A DNA stretch of 62,371 bases, from the IMG/VR virus record IMGVR_UViG_3300029267_002381, positions 1-62,371 of that record; one strand, 5' to 3'. This document shows positions 22,377-31,366 of the stretch, piece after piece. The stretch's first letter is position 1, and each line of letters begins with the position of its first letter. Origin of the DNA: a virus. The notes beneath the pieces were generated by a model. The model saw only the letters and a list, made by a program, of their open reading frames with translations, did not search any database and had not been told where the DNA came from. The translations under genes were made by a program, and so were the position numbers.

Positions 22377-22440
22377 CCCTGGCCTTGTCATCGGCTCACA
22401 AGTAAGCCGTGGCTATTCTTACGATATAGCCAGACCAGGG
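22377..22440 (-). promoter_or_regulatory. Three-way-junction leader RNA
   Basis: Three perfect helices in 64 bases: CCCTGG/CCAGGG (22377-22382 with 22435-22440), CGGCT/AGCCG (22392-22396 with 22405-22409) and TGGCTAT/ATAGCCA (22410-22416 with 22426-22432). On the minus strand it lies 21 bases before the first start codon. The two hairpin loops can also pair over about five bases with wobbles. Riboswitch-like in shape, but no known family's conserved bases were identified. Confidence 0.6.
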
Positions 22441-22464
22441 AATGATTAACGGGGGAATAAAAAA

Positions 22465-22587
22465 ATGTCGCATTCACGGAGCAACTCCCGACTTGTGATT
22501 AATGACTATGTAAAGGTAAGCAATAAAAATAAATTTGTCAAGGGAAATTTTTACCTACTTGAGCTAAGTTCAATAATTTGTGCGTGA
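22465..22587 (+). CDS. 40-residue ORF before the terminase genes
   Basis: ATG 9 bases after GGGGG, encoding MSHSRSNSRLVINDYVKVSN... Basic N-terminus. It overlaps the candidate leftward promoter, so the two calls compete. Confidence 0.3.
   Translation: MSHSRSNSRLVINDYVKVSNKNKFVKGNFYLLELSSIICA
22511..22541 (-). promoter_or_regulatory. Candidate promoter for the leftward operon
   Basis: Reading leftward: TTGACA (22536-22541), then TACCTTTA at 22511-22518, with 20 bases between TTG and TACC, as in Bacteroidota TTTG-N19to21-TAnnTTTG promoters. The transcript would carry the three-way junction. Confidence 0.5.
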
Positions 22588-22631
22588 AGAAAGTTGTAAA
22601 AAAATGAAATTGAGCAAAAAAAGATAAAAAG

Positions 22632-23108
22632 ATGGGTGCACCAAAAGGAAATAAATTTGCAATTGGGAATAATGGGGGCAGACCGCCCAAATATGAGAAC
22701 GTAGAGGATATTATACAAAAGATTGATGAGTATTTTAACAGTGGGTTAAAAAAGCGTAAAATATTAATCGGTAGAGTGCCAAATCAAATAGAGATTGAAG
22801 TTCCAGTTCCAACGATTACAGGATTAGCATATTATTTGGGATTTGAGAGCAGACAAAGTTTTTATGACTACGGTAAAAGAAAAGAGTTTTCTTACATAAT
22901 AAAAAGAGCGCGATTATTTATTGAGGTTGAGTATGAGGAGCAGTTGCAATATGGCAATGTGACCGGAGCTATTTTTGCGCTTAAAAACATGGGATGGGAA
23001 GACAAACTCACACACGACGTAAATGAGGAAATCATTGGAAAAATCAACAGTGTTTTGGAGAGAGCGGTTGAATTGGCTGAAAGTGTTGGGGGTATTTCTG
23101 GTGCTTAG
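22632..23108 (+). CDS. terS: Terminase small subunit, P22 gp3-like
   Basis: 158 residues. GNNGGRPPKYENVEDIIQKI, a PTITGLAYYLGFESRQSFYD helix-turn-helix and GAIFALKNMGWEDK are typical of the P22-type small terminase that recognises the packaging site and activates the large subunit. First gene of the packaging module, overlapping terL. Confidence 0.88.
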   Translation: MGAPKGNKFAIGNNGGRPPKYENVEDIIQKIDEYFNSGLKKRKILIGRVPNQIEIEVPVPTITGLAYYLGFESRQSFYDYGKRKEFSYIIKRARLFIEVEYEEQLQYGNVTGAIFALKNMGWEDKLTHDVNEEIIGKINSVLERAVELAESVGGISGA

Positions 23109-24741
23109 CTTTTTATCTACGCAACCGGAAGCTATTGCAGAAAAATTAGATACAGCGGAGCAGAAAAAGGAATTTTACGCAGGGGTTCTTCTTGATCCGC
23201 TAAAATTCTACTGTGCCAACGGGCCCGCAGAAAAGTATATCAAGACCGTAGCTAAGAGCCTGGAAGAGACAAAAATCCCAGTAATACTGTGCACTTATGC
23301 CAACGGTGTCGGAAAGACCACTACAACCCTACACATCCTTCTAAACTTCATTTACGGTCCGCAGAATGGATGGTTTGATTATCCGATTTTTCAAAATTTT
23401 CCGCTTCCGAAGAAAATATGGTACTGTTCAAGACCGGACGCGATAGCCGAAACAGTGGAGCCCATGCTCGAGGAAATCGTTAAGAAACAGCTACATATAG
23501 GCAGAGAATACACAGAGACCAAAGAAGGTAAGAGAGTCATTTCCAAGATACAGTTTCCTAACGGCTGGACTTGGTATTTTAAGACTTACAATCAGGACCC
23601 GGGAGAGTTTGAGTCGTCTACTGTAGGGATTATTGTACTGGACGAACCGGCCCCTGAGGGCATTTGGAAGGCCATAAAGTCCCGCAGACGTAAAGGTTGT
23701 ATCGTTTTAATGCCCATGACACCGTTGTACTGTCCGCCCTATATTTTAGACGAAGTCACACGGGCTGCTGATGACGGGATTCCAGGTTATTATCATTTGA
23801 CAGCCACGGTTTACGATGCCTGTCAAAAAAGAGGCATACGAGGACACCTGGAACCGGATATTGTCGACGATATGGTAAAAGGTTATGACGCAGAGGAACG
23901 AGAGGCAAGGGTTTACGGCGAGTTTATGTACTTTTCAGGCATGATTCATCCGATGCTTGATAAAGCCAAACATCTTGTTTCCCCTGCTGATTATCCCATA
24001 CCTGACTATTCACATATTTTACACATTGTAGACCCGCACGACTCGAGACCTTCGGTAGCTATTTGGATGGCAATATGTCCGAACGGACGTAAGATTGTAT
24101 TCGGTGAGTGCCCTTACGAGGTTGACAGACCTTTTTGGGAGATGAAAAAGACATATACCATCGACCAAGAAATTGAACTTTGGTTGGAATTTGAGAAGAA
24201 GTACAACCATTTCGAGGATAAAAAGCGATTTATGCAGTTTACCCGTATTCTGGATCGTCATTTTGGCTGGCAGTTAAGGGGCAAAAAGACCTTTGCAGAA
24301 CTATATCTTGACGGAGGCCGGAGAGCCGGGCATGATTTTATATTCTTGAAGTCCTACAAGAGCACCACAGAAACAGAACTTGCATACGGTCATAAGCGAG
24401 TCAACAGGGCATTGGAGTTATTAGAGGATGATAAGCCAGGTTTAGTGATTTGGAATACCTGTTATCATACCTGGAACGGTTTAACTCATTATATTCGTGC
24501 AAGATTGAAGGGGAAACAATTGGAGGAAAAAGCATCAGGTGAGGGAACCATTGTCCAGAAATACAAAGATTTTCCCGACGTTGTAAGGTACGGGGTTTGT
24601 GCGGATGCATTTGCCAAAATACCAGAGAAACCGAAGACCGAAGAAGAAAAAGAATGGGAACGAGTCAGGAGCAAAGACTACGTTCCCGAAGTGAAAGACA
24701 GCCCGATTGATCCGGATAGTGTTGGCTGGCTTAATACATGA
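23101..24741 (+). CDS. terL: Terminase large subunit
   Basis: 546 residues from the GTG at 23101 (GGGGGT upstream); the ATG at 23023 would overlap terS by 86 bases. The ATPase half has Walker A ANGVGKTT, and GIIVLDEP as Walker B with catalytic Glu; the nuclease half has an acidic HIVDPHD and a later YLDGG. It cuts concatemers and pumps DNA into the prohead through the portal. P22-like neighbours suggest headful packaging. Confidence 0.93.
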   Translation: MLSFLSTQPEAIAEKLDTAEQKKEFYAGVLLDPLKFYCANGPAEKYIKTVAKSLEETKIPVILCTYANGVGKTTTTLHILLNFIYGPQNGWFDYPIFQNFPLPKKIWYCSRPDAIAETVEPMLEEIVKKQLHIGREYTETKEGKRVISKIQFPNGWTWYFKTYNQDPGEFESSTVGIIVLDEPAPEGIWKAIKSRRRKGCIVLMPMTPLYCPPYILDEVTRAADDGIPGYYHLTATVYDACQKRGIRGHLEPDIVDDMVKGYDAEEREARVYGEFMYFSGMIHPMLDKAKHLVSPADYPIPDYSHILHIVDPHDSRPSVAIWMAICPNGRKIVFGECPYEVDRPFWEMKKTYTIDQEIELWLEFEKKYNHFEDKKRFMQFTRILDRHFGWQLRGKKTFAELYLDGGRRAGHDFIFLKSYKSTTETELAYGHKRVNRALELLEDDKPGLVIWNTCYHTWNGLTHYIRARLKGKQLEEKASGEGTIVQKYKDFPDVVRYGVCADAFAKIPEKPKTEEEKEWERVRSKDYVPEVKDSPIDPDSVGWLNT

Positions 24742-24748
24742 GGTTAGT

Positions 24749-25009
24749 ATGAGTTTAATTGAGATATTACTGGCGATTCTTTTGGTGGAAACGATTGCAT
24801 TGATGCCAGTGATAACCGTTTTTATCGTTCTGTTGTTCTCACGGAAAGACATTATTTTTAAAAAAGTAATGGATGTTGTCATCCCGCAATTCACAAAAAA
24901 GCTTTCCTCAGTAATCAATAAGAAAGTCAAGGAAAACGTCGATGAATATTTCAGTAAAAATAGAAGGGTTGAAGTGGAGAGCGATAATATGGATTTTTTA
25001 AACAGTTAG
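24749..25009 (+). CDS. Small membrane protein
   Basis: 86 residues, ATG 24749 after AGGTT. One long hydrophobic stretch (LLAILLVETIALMPVITVFIVLLF), then a charged helix. Unusual between terminase and portal; may be a lysis-related or accessory protein. Function unknown. Confidence 0.6.
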   Translation: MSLIEILLAILLVETIALMPVITVFIVLLFSRKDIIFKKVMDVVIPQFTKKLSSVINKKVKENVDEYFSKNRRVEVESDNMDFLNS

Positions 25010-25016
25010 GGTGAAT

Positions 25017-25313
25017 ATGATGAAAGAAGAACCGGCAAGTTTCGTAAATGGTAAAATTGATCAGGTTCAATGTGAGTACGTGAAGAACTTTGAATTTATA
25101 ATAAGTGAAGCATTAAAAGAGAACCAGATTTTAGCAATTAACAAGAAGCGGATTGCTAAAGAATGTAGGTTTGGGATATATCCAGGTGGACATAAAATTC
25201 TTTTCCATTTGGGCAAACCACTAATATTATTTAAGCCTATGCGCATTGAAGAAAAACAAAGTAACGGCAAATTTATAATTACTTTAAAACAAGAATACAG
25301 AAAACTGTATTAG
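25017..25313 (+). CDS. Protein of unknown function
   Basis: 98 residues (ATG 25017 or 25020, after AGGGTG). Basic, mixed helix and strand (IAKECRFGIYPGGHKILFHL). No family recognised. Confidence 0.55.
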   Translation: MMKEEPASFVNGKIDQVQCEYVKNFEFIISEALKENQILAINKKRIAKECRFGIYPGGHKILFHLGKPLILFKPMRIEEKQSNGKFIITLKQEYRKLY

Positions 25314-25341
25314 GTTATATGGTATTAAATGAGGTTTTCCC

Positions 25342-25512
25342 ATGACCAAGAATGCTATTGCTAAAAGATTAAAAGAACTCGATGATGTGGCGTATGGAAA
25401 CGAGATACACACAACCCCCAATTTGGTTTTTATAACAATAGCAAAGACATTGATTTTGATTGCTCACATGATTTTTAACAAGACGGGAAAACACAATGGG
25501 GGCTTAAAATGA
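25342..25512 (+). CDS. 56-residue protein
   Basis: Overlaps the next gene by ATGA. Has a hydrophobic segment (LVFITIAKTLILIAHMIF) with polar ends; perhaps membrane-associated. Upstream GAGG is weakly placed. Confidence 0.5.
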   Translation: MTKNAIAKRLKELDDVAYGNEIHTTPNLVFITIAKTLILIAHMIFNKTGKHNGGLK

Positions 25513-25739
25513 TTTACAAATTACAAAAAATTAGAATGTCTGGCAATGAACATGGTCGATTAAGAGCAAATACAATTTATGCTGAATTGGTAGATAGTGA
25601 CGGCAAGTTGGCAATATCTGCAACATTGGAACACATACTTTCTATAATAAGAGATCAAAGTTTAGCAGTGGAGGGAGTTTCCGTTCATAGAAATGTGCAA
25701 CGTGGAGAGTATTGTTCGGAAGTTACGCTTGATTTATAA
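25509..25739 (+). CDS. Small protein of unknown function
   Basis: 76 residues, coupled to the previous gene. Beta-rich start (MIYKLQKIRMSGNEHGRL) and a short helix. Located just before portal. Confidence 0.58.
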   Translation: MIYKLQKIRMSGNEHGRLRANTIYAELVDSDGKLAISATLEHILSIIRDQSLAVEGVSVHRNVQRGEYCSEVTLDL

Positions 25740-25760
25740 AAAGGTGCATAGCAGTAAAAC

Positions 25761-27722
25761 ATGGCAAAAAAAGATAAAATTGAAGCAAGTCGTTTTGAAA
25801 AGATAATGAACAACTTCGAGTATGCGAAGAAAACGATTGAATACAGGAAACTTCCCAATTCCTGGAACAAGATGGAGAAATATTATGATAACAGGTATTG
25901 GGAGGGATCGTCGAGGTCGTCATACTTAACAAGACACACGTCAAACGAGCTTTTTGAAACAGTAGAAGTGATGTTGCCCATCGTTACATCCCGGGCTCCC
26001 AGGCCAGACGTGGAGGTTGAGCCACCGCCTGAAGTACTGCAGTCTCTTGAAGAGAAGGGTGATGAGGCTTTCAGAGAGTATCTTAACGGGTTGGGTGAAT
26101 GGTCAGACAAACTTCAAAAGCAGTTGATAGATGTATTTATAAAATCAGATATGCAGACAAAAGCACAGGAAGCTTACCGCGATTATGGGATAAGGGGAAA
26201 CTATTGTGTTAAGTCATATTACGACAGCAAGAAAGGAGTCATAGTAAATGAAGTGATAGACCTTGCATGTTGTTTACCCGACCCAATGAAGGGCACAATT
26301 GAAGATTGTTATGATTCATGGTTTGTTTATGCTGATTACAAAGACGTAGAAGATATTAAAAAAGAATATGGTATCGAGGTTCCTCCAGAAGGAGATTTTG
26401 ATTTTGACGGAACTTTCAGGTATTACAATCAAAAGCGGGAAGCCACAAAACAGGCGATGGGTTCTGCGGAGAGAAAGGGTTTTGCTCTTGTAATTCAAAT
26501 GTACTCAAAATCAGACGAAGAAGAAGAATACGAAAGAGATGTTTATGATGATGAGGGCATGGTTAAAAAAGACGATGAGGGTAATGTTGTTAAGGAGAAC
26601 GCCCAAAGAACCAAGTACAAGTACGGAAAAATTGAGACCATAATCAGAAACCATGAAAACAAAGTCGTAAAAACAGTGCCGAACGCTTATCCGAGACTTC
26701 CGTTTTTCATGGGTGCTAATTTCAAACGCAGGGGAGATATTTGGGGAATAAGTGACGGCAAGAACCTTGAAACGCATATTCATGTAAAGAATCAGATTAT
26801 ATCCAATATCAATGACAATGTAAGAGCTACTGGCAATCCCCAAAAATTGAAACACCCGTCAGTTACCGACGTTGTAAACAACGATCCCAACAAAGTGTAT
26901 ACGTCAGAAATCCCCGATGCTGTTAAAAATATCGATCCCCCGTCCATGCCTGCGTACATACAACAATTTCTACAGTACAACGATCAGGATCGAGATAGAA
27001 AGTCCGGCATTAACGATGCTTTGAGGGGAGAATCTGTATCGGGTGACAGTGGGGTAAAGACACAGGCATTGATTTCACAGGCTACAGGCAGGATACAACC
27101 GAAGGTTTTAGAGTTTCATAATCTTTATCGAAAACTGTATGAACATTGGGCTTTTATCATTCGGAATTATTATCCTGAAATCGTAACTCAGAAAAAAGAT
27201 GACGAAGAGGGGAATTTAAACTATACTCTATTTAATACAAAACTTTATCCTGAAGTGGACATAAAAGTTAAGATAAGTTTGCTTTCAATGCTTCCATTGG
27301 ATCCCCAGGCTGAATTCGAGGAAATGATTCTTGTAAACAGGGAATGCAATTCAGTGTTCGGTTATCCTCCGATAGCGGTTGAACAACTTATCGATGCAGC
27401 GACCGCCATAACGGATAAACAAAGAGCCAAAGACAATGCTGCAAAGATTCAGCAACAAGGCCAAGAGCAGGCACAGAAAGAAGAACTTTTGGGGCAGTTT
27501 GAACAAATCGCAGGTGCATTTGATAATGTCCAGCCAGGGAGTCAGGAGGAAGAACAATTATTCGGGCAGGTTGTTCAAATAATTTTTCAGATTCCAGAAA
27601 TATTAACATCTCCGCTATACCAAGCACTTCCAGATAGACTGAAAAAAGGTATAGCCATGTATATAGCTAATGGTGGGGCAATGATGGGGAATCAACAAAG
27701 TGCGGAAGCAGTTAATGGATGA
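25761..27722 (+). CDS. Portal protein, P22-like
   Basis: 653 residues. N-terminal helical region with LPNSWNKMEKYYDNRYWEG and a long mixed body (PDVEVEPPPEV; NARDGKNLETHIHVKNQIIS-like segment around residue 340), ending in a Gln-rich helical tail (AAKIQQQGQEQAQKEE). Length and order (after terminase, before scaffold) match P22-group portals, which form the dodecameric gate for DNA entry and exit. The tail suggests an extended barrel. Confidence 0.85.
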   Translation: MAKKDKIEASRFEKIMNNFEYAKKTIEYRKLPNSWNKMEKYYDNRYWEGSSRSSYLTRHTSNELFETVEVMLPIVTSRAPRPDVEVEPPPEVLQSLEEKGDEAFREYLNGLGEWSDKLQKQLIDVFIKSDMQTKAQEAYRDYGIRGNYCVKSYYDSKKGVIVNEVIDLACCLPDPMKGTIEDCYDSWFVYADYKDVEDIKKEYGIEVPPEGDFDFDGTFRYYNQKREATKQAMGSAERKGFALVIQMYSKSDEEEEYERDVYDDEGMVKKDDEGNVVKENAQRTKYKYGKIETIIRNHENKVVKTVPNAYPRLPFFMGANFKRRGDIWGISDGKNLETHIHVKNQIISNINDNVRATGNPQKLKHPSVTDVVNNDPNKVYTSEIPDAVKNIDPPSMPAYIQQFLQYNDQDRDRKSGINDALRGESVSGDSGVKTQALISQATGRIQPKVLEFHNLYRKLYEHWAFIIRNYYPEIVTQKKDDEEGNLNYTLFNTKLYPEVDIKVKISLLSMLPLDPQAEFEEMILVNRECNSVFGYPPIAVEQLIDAATAITDKQRAKDNAAKIQQQGQEQAQKEELLGQFEQIAGAFDNVQPGSQEEEQLFGQVVQIIFQIPEILTSPLYQALPDRLKKGIAMYIANGGAMMGNQQSAEAVNG

Positions 27723-27777
27723 TACCATAAAAAGTATTGACCGAAGAAAATTCATCAAAACCGTTGCTGAGGCGTAG
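27715..27777 (+). CDS. 20-residue ORF with Tat-like motif
   Basis: MDDTIKSIDRRKFIKTVAEA followed by a stop. DRRKFIKT is a textbook twin-arginine motif, but the hydrophobic stretch that should follow is missing. Could be a remnant of an exported protein's signal peptide or chance. Confidence 0.3.
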   Translation: MDDTIKSIDRRKFIKTVAEA

Positions 27778-27782
27778 GCATA

Positions 27783-27929
27783 ATGAACTACGACCGCGTA
27801 AAAGAAATCTGTACTTTAATTATGAATTACATGAAACAGAAATTCACTGGTACCCTTTGGCTTTTAATTGATTTCAGCCAGGGAGGGATAACGCGAATAA
27901 GAACGATGGACAAGTTCAAAGATATATGA
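27783..27929 (+). CDS. DUF2292/YezD-like small protein
   Basis: 48 residues. MNYDRVKEICTLIMNYMKQK then FTGTLWLLIDFSQGGITRI matches the helix plus two-strand pattern of YezD-type small proteins (KxxGxLxIxxxxGxIxxI). Function of the family is unknown. Confidence 0.6.
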   Translation: MNYDRVKEICTLIMNYMKQKFTGTLWLLIDFSQGGITRIRTMDKFKDI

Positions 27930-27968
27930 GGTACAGGGAGACAACCGAAGAAATAAGGAGTAATAATT

Positions 27969-28163
27969 GTGGACAGTGCAGACATATCTAAACTAAAAAG
28001 ATCATTGGAAAAGAAATTATTGACCGAGCTTAACGAATATGAAAATATTACAGGTTGTAAAATTCATGAAATAAATCTTGAATTGAATCCTACGGAAGAA
28101 CTTGGGAAAAGAATAATTTTTGTTGATGTTAAAACAATGATTCCTGTTAGCATAGAAGATTGA
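27969..28163 (+). CDS. Small protein of unknown function
   Basis: 64 residues from GTG 9 bases after GGAG. Helical N-terminus (KLKRSLEKKLLTELNEYE) and beta C-terminus. Followed by a terminator. Confidence 0.55.
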   Translation: MDSADISKLKRSLEKKLLTELNEYENITGCKIHEINLELNPTEELGKRIIFVDVKTMIPVSIED

Positions 28164-28238
28164 GGGTAAATTTAAAAAAATAATAAACCAATTTTAACGG
28201 CAGCTTAGACTTCACCAGTCATCAGACTGGACATTTCT

Positions 28239-28278
28239 AAAGCCACTGATTACCGAAAGGTAAGAGGTGGCTTTTTTT
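28239..28278 (+). terminator. Rho-independent terminator
   Basis: AAAGCCAC/GTGGCTTT stem (28239-28246 with 28267-28274) with an inner TTACC-GAAA-GGTAA hairpin, then a T tract to 28278. A second hairpin, CCAGTC-ATCA-GACTGG, lies at 28215-28230. It separates portal-proximal genes from the scaffold/capsid genes. Confidence 0.85.
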
Positions 28279-28317
28279 ATTTACCAACCGCGCTGAAAAG
28301 CCAACAGGAGGTAAACC

Positions 28318-28638
28318 ATGGAAAAGAATGAAAAGAAAAAAATCGAAGAAGCCCCTGAGATCAAGGGGAAACAAGAAAAACCAGAGGATAAGGGCAAAAT
28401 TGATGATTTGCAACTCATCATGAAAAGACATGACGATGAAGGCATTACGCTTGTCGAGGGGATACAAGTCCCCGGGGTCGGTGTAATACTTCTAACCACA
28501 AAGATATTTAAAGAATCTTTGGGTGGTGGCAGCACTTCTAATTCCGTGTTCGTTCCGAAGGTGGAAATTGTCGAGGATGAAGACGGTAAGATTCTTTTTG
28601 GTATCGGCATGTTCAGAATCACAAAGAAGGCGGAGTAA
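28318..28638 (+). CDS. Small head-module protein of unknown function
   Basis: 106 residues after AGGAGG. Lys/Glu-rich N-terminal 30 residues, then a beta-rich domain (ITLVEGIQVPGVGVILLTTK; ILFGIGMFRITKK). First gene after the terminator; may be a head accessory. Confidence 0.6.
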   Translation: MEKNEKKKIEEAPEIKGKQEKPEDKGKIDDLQLIMKRHDDEGITLVEGIQVPGVGVILLTTKIFKESLGGGSTSNSVFVPKVEIVEDEDGKILFGIGMFRITKKAE

Positions 28639-28641
28639 GCT

Positions 28642-29817
28642 ATGAAAGACTTAGAAGCTGTAGCCGCCGACAAAGAGGCAGTGGAACTTACGGAAAATGC
28701 CGTTCTTGGACTGTCTCAAAAAACTTTCGATTCTGTTAAAGAAAATCCAGACGGAAGCCTTGAAATTGTTGAACCCGAGAAAAAAGATGATGATGATAAA
28801 CTGAAAGATAAAGAGGAGAAACCAAAAGAAGACAAGCCAAAAGAGAAAGATGAATCGAAAGAGACCGACATAGTTGAACCTTCCGGTAAAACTGACAAGC
28901 CCGAAAAGGCCACTGAAAAAGATACCGAGAAGGGGAAAGAGTCTGAAAAGTCTGACGAGGAGACCCAAGACGGGCAACCAAAGCCAGACGAGGAAGAAAC
29001 CGAAGATCGGGATAAGGATTTTCAGGATAAGGTGAATGATAAAGTACAGAACCTTGCTGAAGTCTATAAGACTGATAAGGAACGCAAGAAATTCCTGGAA
29101 GACCTTGACAATCATCCCAAATTCTTCGCTTCCAATACTCAAAAGGCTATGGAAATTGCAGAGGAGAGAAAGACGGTTGATGCGCTTGTGAAGCGGATCG
29201 GGGCTCCTGAACTGGTCGAAGCGATTGAGGCATTCGACAAGTCAACCGACAAAGAGGATGTTTTAAAAAGCCTTGATGATTGGTACGACGCAGAAAGTTC
29301 AGACCCATCAAAAAACCCAGTGCGTAAAGTTTTCGACCAATTTTCCAAAAGCGTGCCAGAGGTCCAGGGGTACAGTACTGAGAAAAAAGAACTGGCAGAC
29401 GAGAAAGGTATGCTTGAGGTTGAAAAAGAACTTATCGGGTTGAAACAGATAAAAGATTCCCCGTTTGATTATTCCAATGACGAAGAACTCAAGAAGACTA
29501 TCGACTTCGCTGACGAATACGCTGTTAAAACGGGCAACTTTATCAACCTGGATACCGCGCATAGAATAAGGTCTCTTGATGCAATGTCGAGTCAAATTGA
29601 TTCTCAGAAGGAAAAGATCGTTTCGCTTAAAAAAGAACTCAAAGAGCGAAACGAAGAAGTTAAGAAACTGAAGTCCGATAAAAAAATAGAGCCTACTGAC
29701 GAAACCACTGCCAGCGGCAAAACAGCTAAACGGGAAACCTACAAAGATCAACCGAAAGACGATAAAGAGCTAATGAACCGTATGTCAAGTGATTTCGATG
29801 CTCTTATGAACGAATAA
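28642..29817 (+). CDS. Scaffolding protein
   Basis: 391 residues, extremely rich in Lys, Glu and Asp (residues 45-125 are almost only these plus Pro/Thr/Ser), helical thereafter with a coiled coil near residues 310-350. It sits directly before the capsid gene. Composition, size and place fit a scaffold that guides prohead assembly and leaves before DNA entry. There is no direct homology call. Confidence 0.75.
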   Translation: MKDLEAVAADKEAVELTENAVLGLSQKTFDSVKENPDGSLEIVEPEKKDDDDKLKDKEEKPKEDKPKEKDESKETDIVEPSGKTDKPEKATEKDTEKGKESEKSDEETQDGQPKPDEEETEDRDKDFQDKVNDKVQNLAEVYKTDKERKKFLEDLDNHPKFFASNTQKAMEIAEERKTVDALVKRIGAPELVEAIEAFDKSTDKEDVLKSLDDWYDAESSDPSKNPVRKVFDQFSKSVPEVQGYSTEKKELADEKGMLEVEKELIGLKQIKDSPFDYSNDEELKKTIDFADEYAVKTGNFINLDTAHRIRSLDAMSSQIDSQKEKIVSLKKELKERNEEVKKLKSDKKIEPTDETTASGKTAKRETYKDQPKDDKELMNRMSSDFDALMNE

Positions 29818-29835
29818 CATTTAAGGAGATATTCG

Positions 29836-30837
29836 ATGGCTGATCCCACATTGACCAAAACCCTTGATACCCTAACTGTTCTTACCAGAGATCATCTAAG
29901 GCCAAGAATCATCGACCAGATTATAAATACAAATTACTTGACCAAGAAATTGCTTGGCAGTTCCGAGCCTGTTTCCGGTGGTGATCAAATCAAACAACTA
30001 CTTGAGTACGGCGATGATCGTCCTATCTGGATGGCAGAATGGGACAAGGTAGAATATAGAGTGAAAGAATTCGCAACGGCCGCCTATTTCACTTGGGCGC
30101 ATCTTGTGGATACGATTGCATTTTCCGAAAAACAGATCAGGGTGCAGAACACGGGCAAGGAAGCGATATTGAAGCTTCTGGATGTCGGCTCTAAGAACCT
30201 TGCGAAAACATTCAGGCGGGGTATGCAGGATATGATGTTTAAGAATTCTGCGGCTGCCTCTACGGAGCCTTTTAACCTGTACGACATTATCGTGAATTAC
30301 AGCGCCTCGCTTGCTGGCATTGATCCGTCTGATTCAAAATACGACTGGTGGCAGTCGAGATACCTGTCTCTGTCTGGGAAAACATACGCTCAGTGGATTA
30401 ATCCTACTGACGATTACTACATGGAAAAAGTTATCGGCGCTATGTACGATGAGTTGTGCAGCGACAACGAACACCCGGACCTGATAGTTACCACAAAAAA
30501 GACGTGGCGTACTTACGAAAACCTACTCCGAACGCAGAACAGGTATCAGGGAAAGAATCATGTCAACGGTTCTTTCAGTCTTTTGGATTTCGATCAAGCT
30601 GAGATGGTTGCGGATTCAAGTTGTCCATCTGGGCACATCTACTTCCTGAACACTAAGTATCTTCAGTTTGTACATCACAAAGACTTCAATTTTACGGTCG
30701 GTCCGTTCAAAGAGGTTACGACTGGACAGGAAGCGTTTGCGTCGAAAATTTCGTGGTACGGTGCACTTACCGTGTCGAACAGGGCGTATCAGGGTGTTAT
30801 TGTAAGTGCTCCTGAGAATCCCGTAACGATTACTTAA
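29836..30837 (+). CDS. Major capsid protein
   Basis: 333 residues after AAGGAG. The start MADPTLTKTLDTLTVLTRDH, the early PRIIDQIINTN helix and a C-terminal VTVSNRAYQGV-like strand fit a family of podovirus-type capsid proteins; place after the scaffold supports it. It would form the shell in HK97 fold. No processing site is evident. Confidence 0.82.
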   Translation: MADPTLTKTLDTLTVLTRDHLRPRIIDQIINTNYLTKKLLGSSEPVSGGDQIKQLLEYGDDRPIWMAEWDKVEYRVKEFATAAYFTWAHLVDTIAFSEKQIRVQNTGKEAILKLLDVGSKNLAKTFRRGMQDMMFKNSAAASTEPFNLYDIIVNYSASLAGIDPSDSKYDWWQSRYLSLSGKTYAQWINPTDDYYMEKVIGAMYDELCSDNEHPDLIVTTKKTWRTYENLLRTQNRYQGKNHVNGSFSLLDFDQAEMVADSSCPSGHIYFLNTKYLQFVHHKDFNFTVGPFKEVTTGQEAFASKISWYGALTVSNRAYQGVIVSAPENPVTIT

Positions 30838-30851
30838 AGGAGGACTCTTAG

Positions 30852-31301
30852 ATGGAACATGCAAAATTCGCAGGACATCGTTGGACAGATCAAGATGATA
30901 AAGATAAAGTCGCCCTGTATCATGTGGGAGCTGTAACGCTCGGCGTACCCTATGTGATTGATTATGACGGTACGTATGGCGAGTGTGCTATTGCCCCAGC
31001 CACAGAGGCAAGCATGAACAACAACAGAGTGGTAGTCGCCCTTGAAACGAGCGGTGCTGGCAAAATATCGAAGTTTCAGGAAATGGGTATAGTTGCACAG
31101 GCTTACGCTTATACCTGTGCAGTAGACGACCAGCTCGAATTGTTAAACACGGGAACGTATTTTGTCTGCAACGGCACATCTGAATCTACAACGAGAAACA
31201 TTAAGAGCTGTGCGATAGCAATGGAAGCTAACGCAGCGGCAGCGGCAGCGCTTATAAAGGTTTTGCTCTATCGGGAACCTTGTCAGATAGCTGCTTCATA
31301 A
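30852..31301 (+). CDS. Probable head decoration protein
   Basis: 149 residues. Beta-rich with Ala-rich end (AMEANAAAAAALIKVLLYRE), like small capsid decoration or stabilisation proteins placed right after the capsid gene. The role is inferred from position. Confidence 0.55.
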   Translation: MEHAKFAGHRWTDQDDKDKVALYHVGAVTLGVPYVIDYDGTYGECAIAPATEASMNNNRVVVALETSGAGKISKFQEMGIVAQAYAYTCAVDDQLELLNTGTYFVCNGTSESTTRNIKSCAIAMEANAAAAAALIKVLLYREPCQIAAS

Positions 31302-31312
31302 TAATCAAAATC

Positions 31313-31345
31313 GTAACAGGCAGGTTTTAAATGCTTGCCTGTTAC
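31313..31345 (+). terminator. Strong intergenic hairpin after head genes
   Basis: Perfect 10-bp stem GTAACAGGCA/TGCCTGTTAC with a 13-base loop. No clear T tract, so it may be a weak terminator, an mRNA processing site or a barrier. It follows the capsid genes. Confidence 0.6.
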
Positions 31346-31366
31346 TTAAATAAGGAGTATCTGATT

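Noticed and set aside
22377-22440. Purine riboswitch
   Set aside because: The three-way shape is similar, but junction bases conserved in that class were not found.
23023-23100. Upstream ATG as the terminase large subunit start
   Set aside because: It would overlap the small subunit by 86 bases and add a segment unlike terminases; GTG at 23101 has a suitable site.
28651-29142. 163-residue hydrophobic minus-strand ORF
   Set aside because: A mirror of the Lys/Glu-rich scaffold codons, which read as Phe/Leu on the other strand.
31331-31366. ATG at 31331 as start of the beta-helix gene
   Set aside because: It lies inside the hairpin loop and would spoil the signal peptide; ATG 31367 follows AAGGAG.
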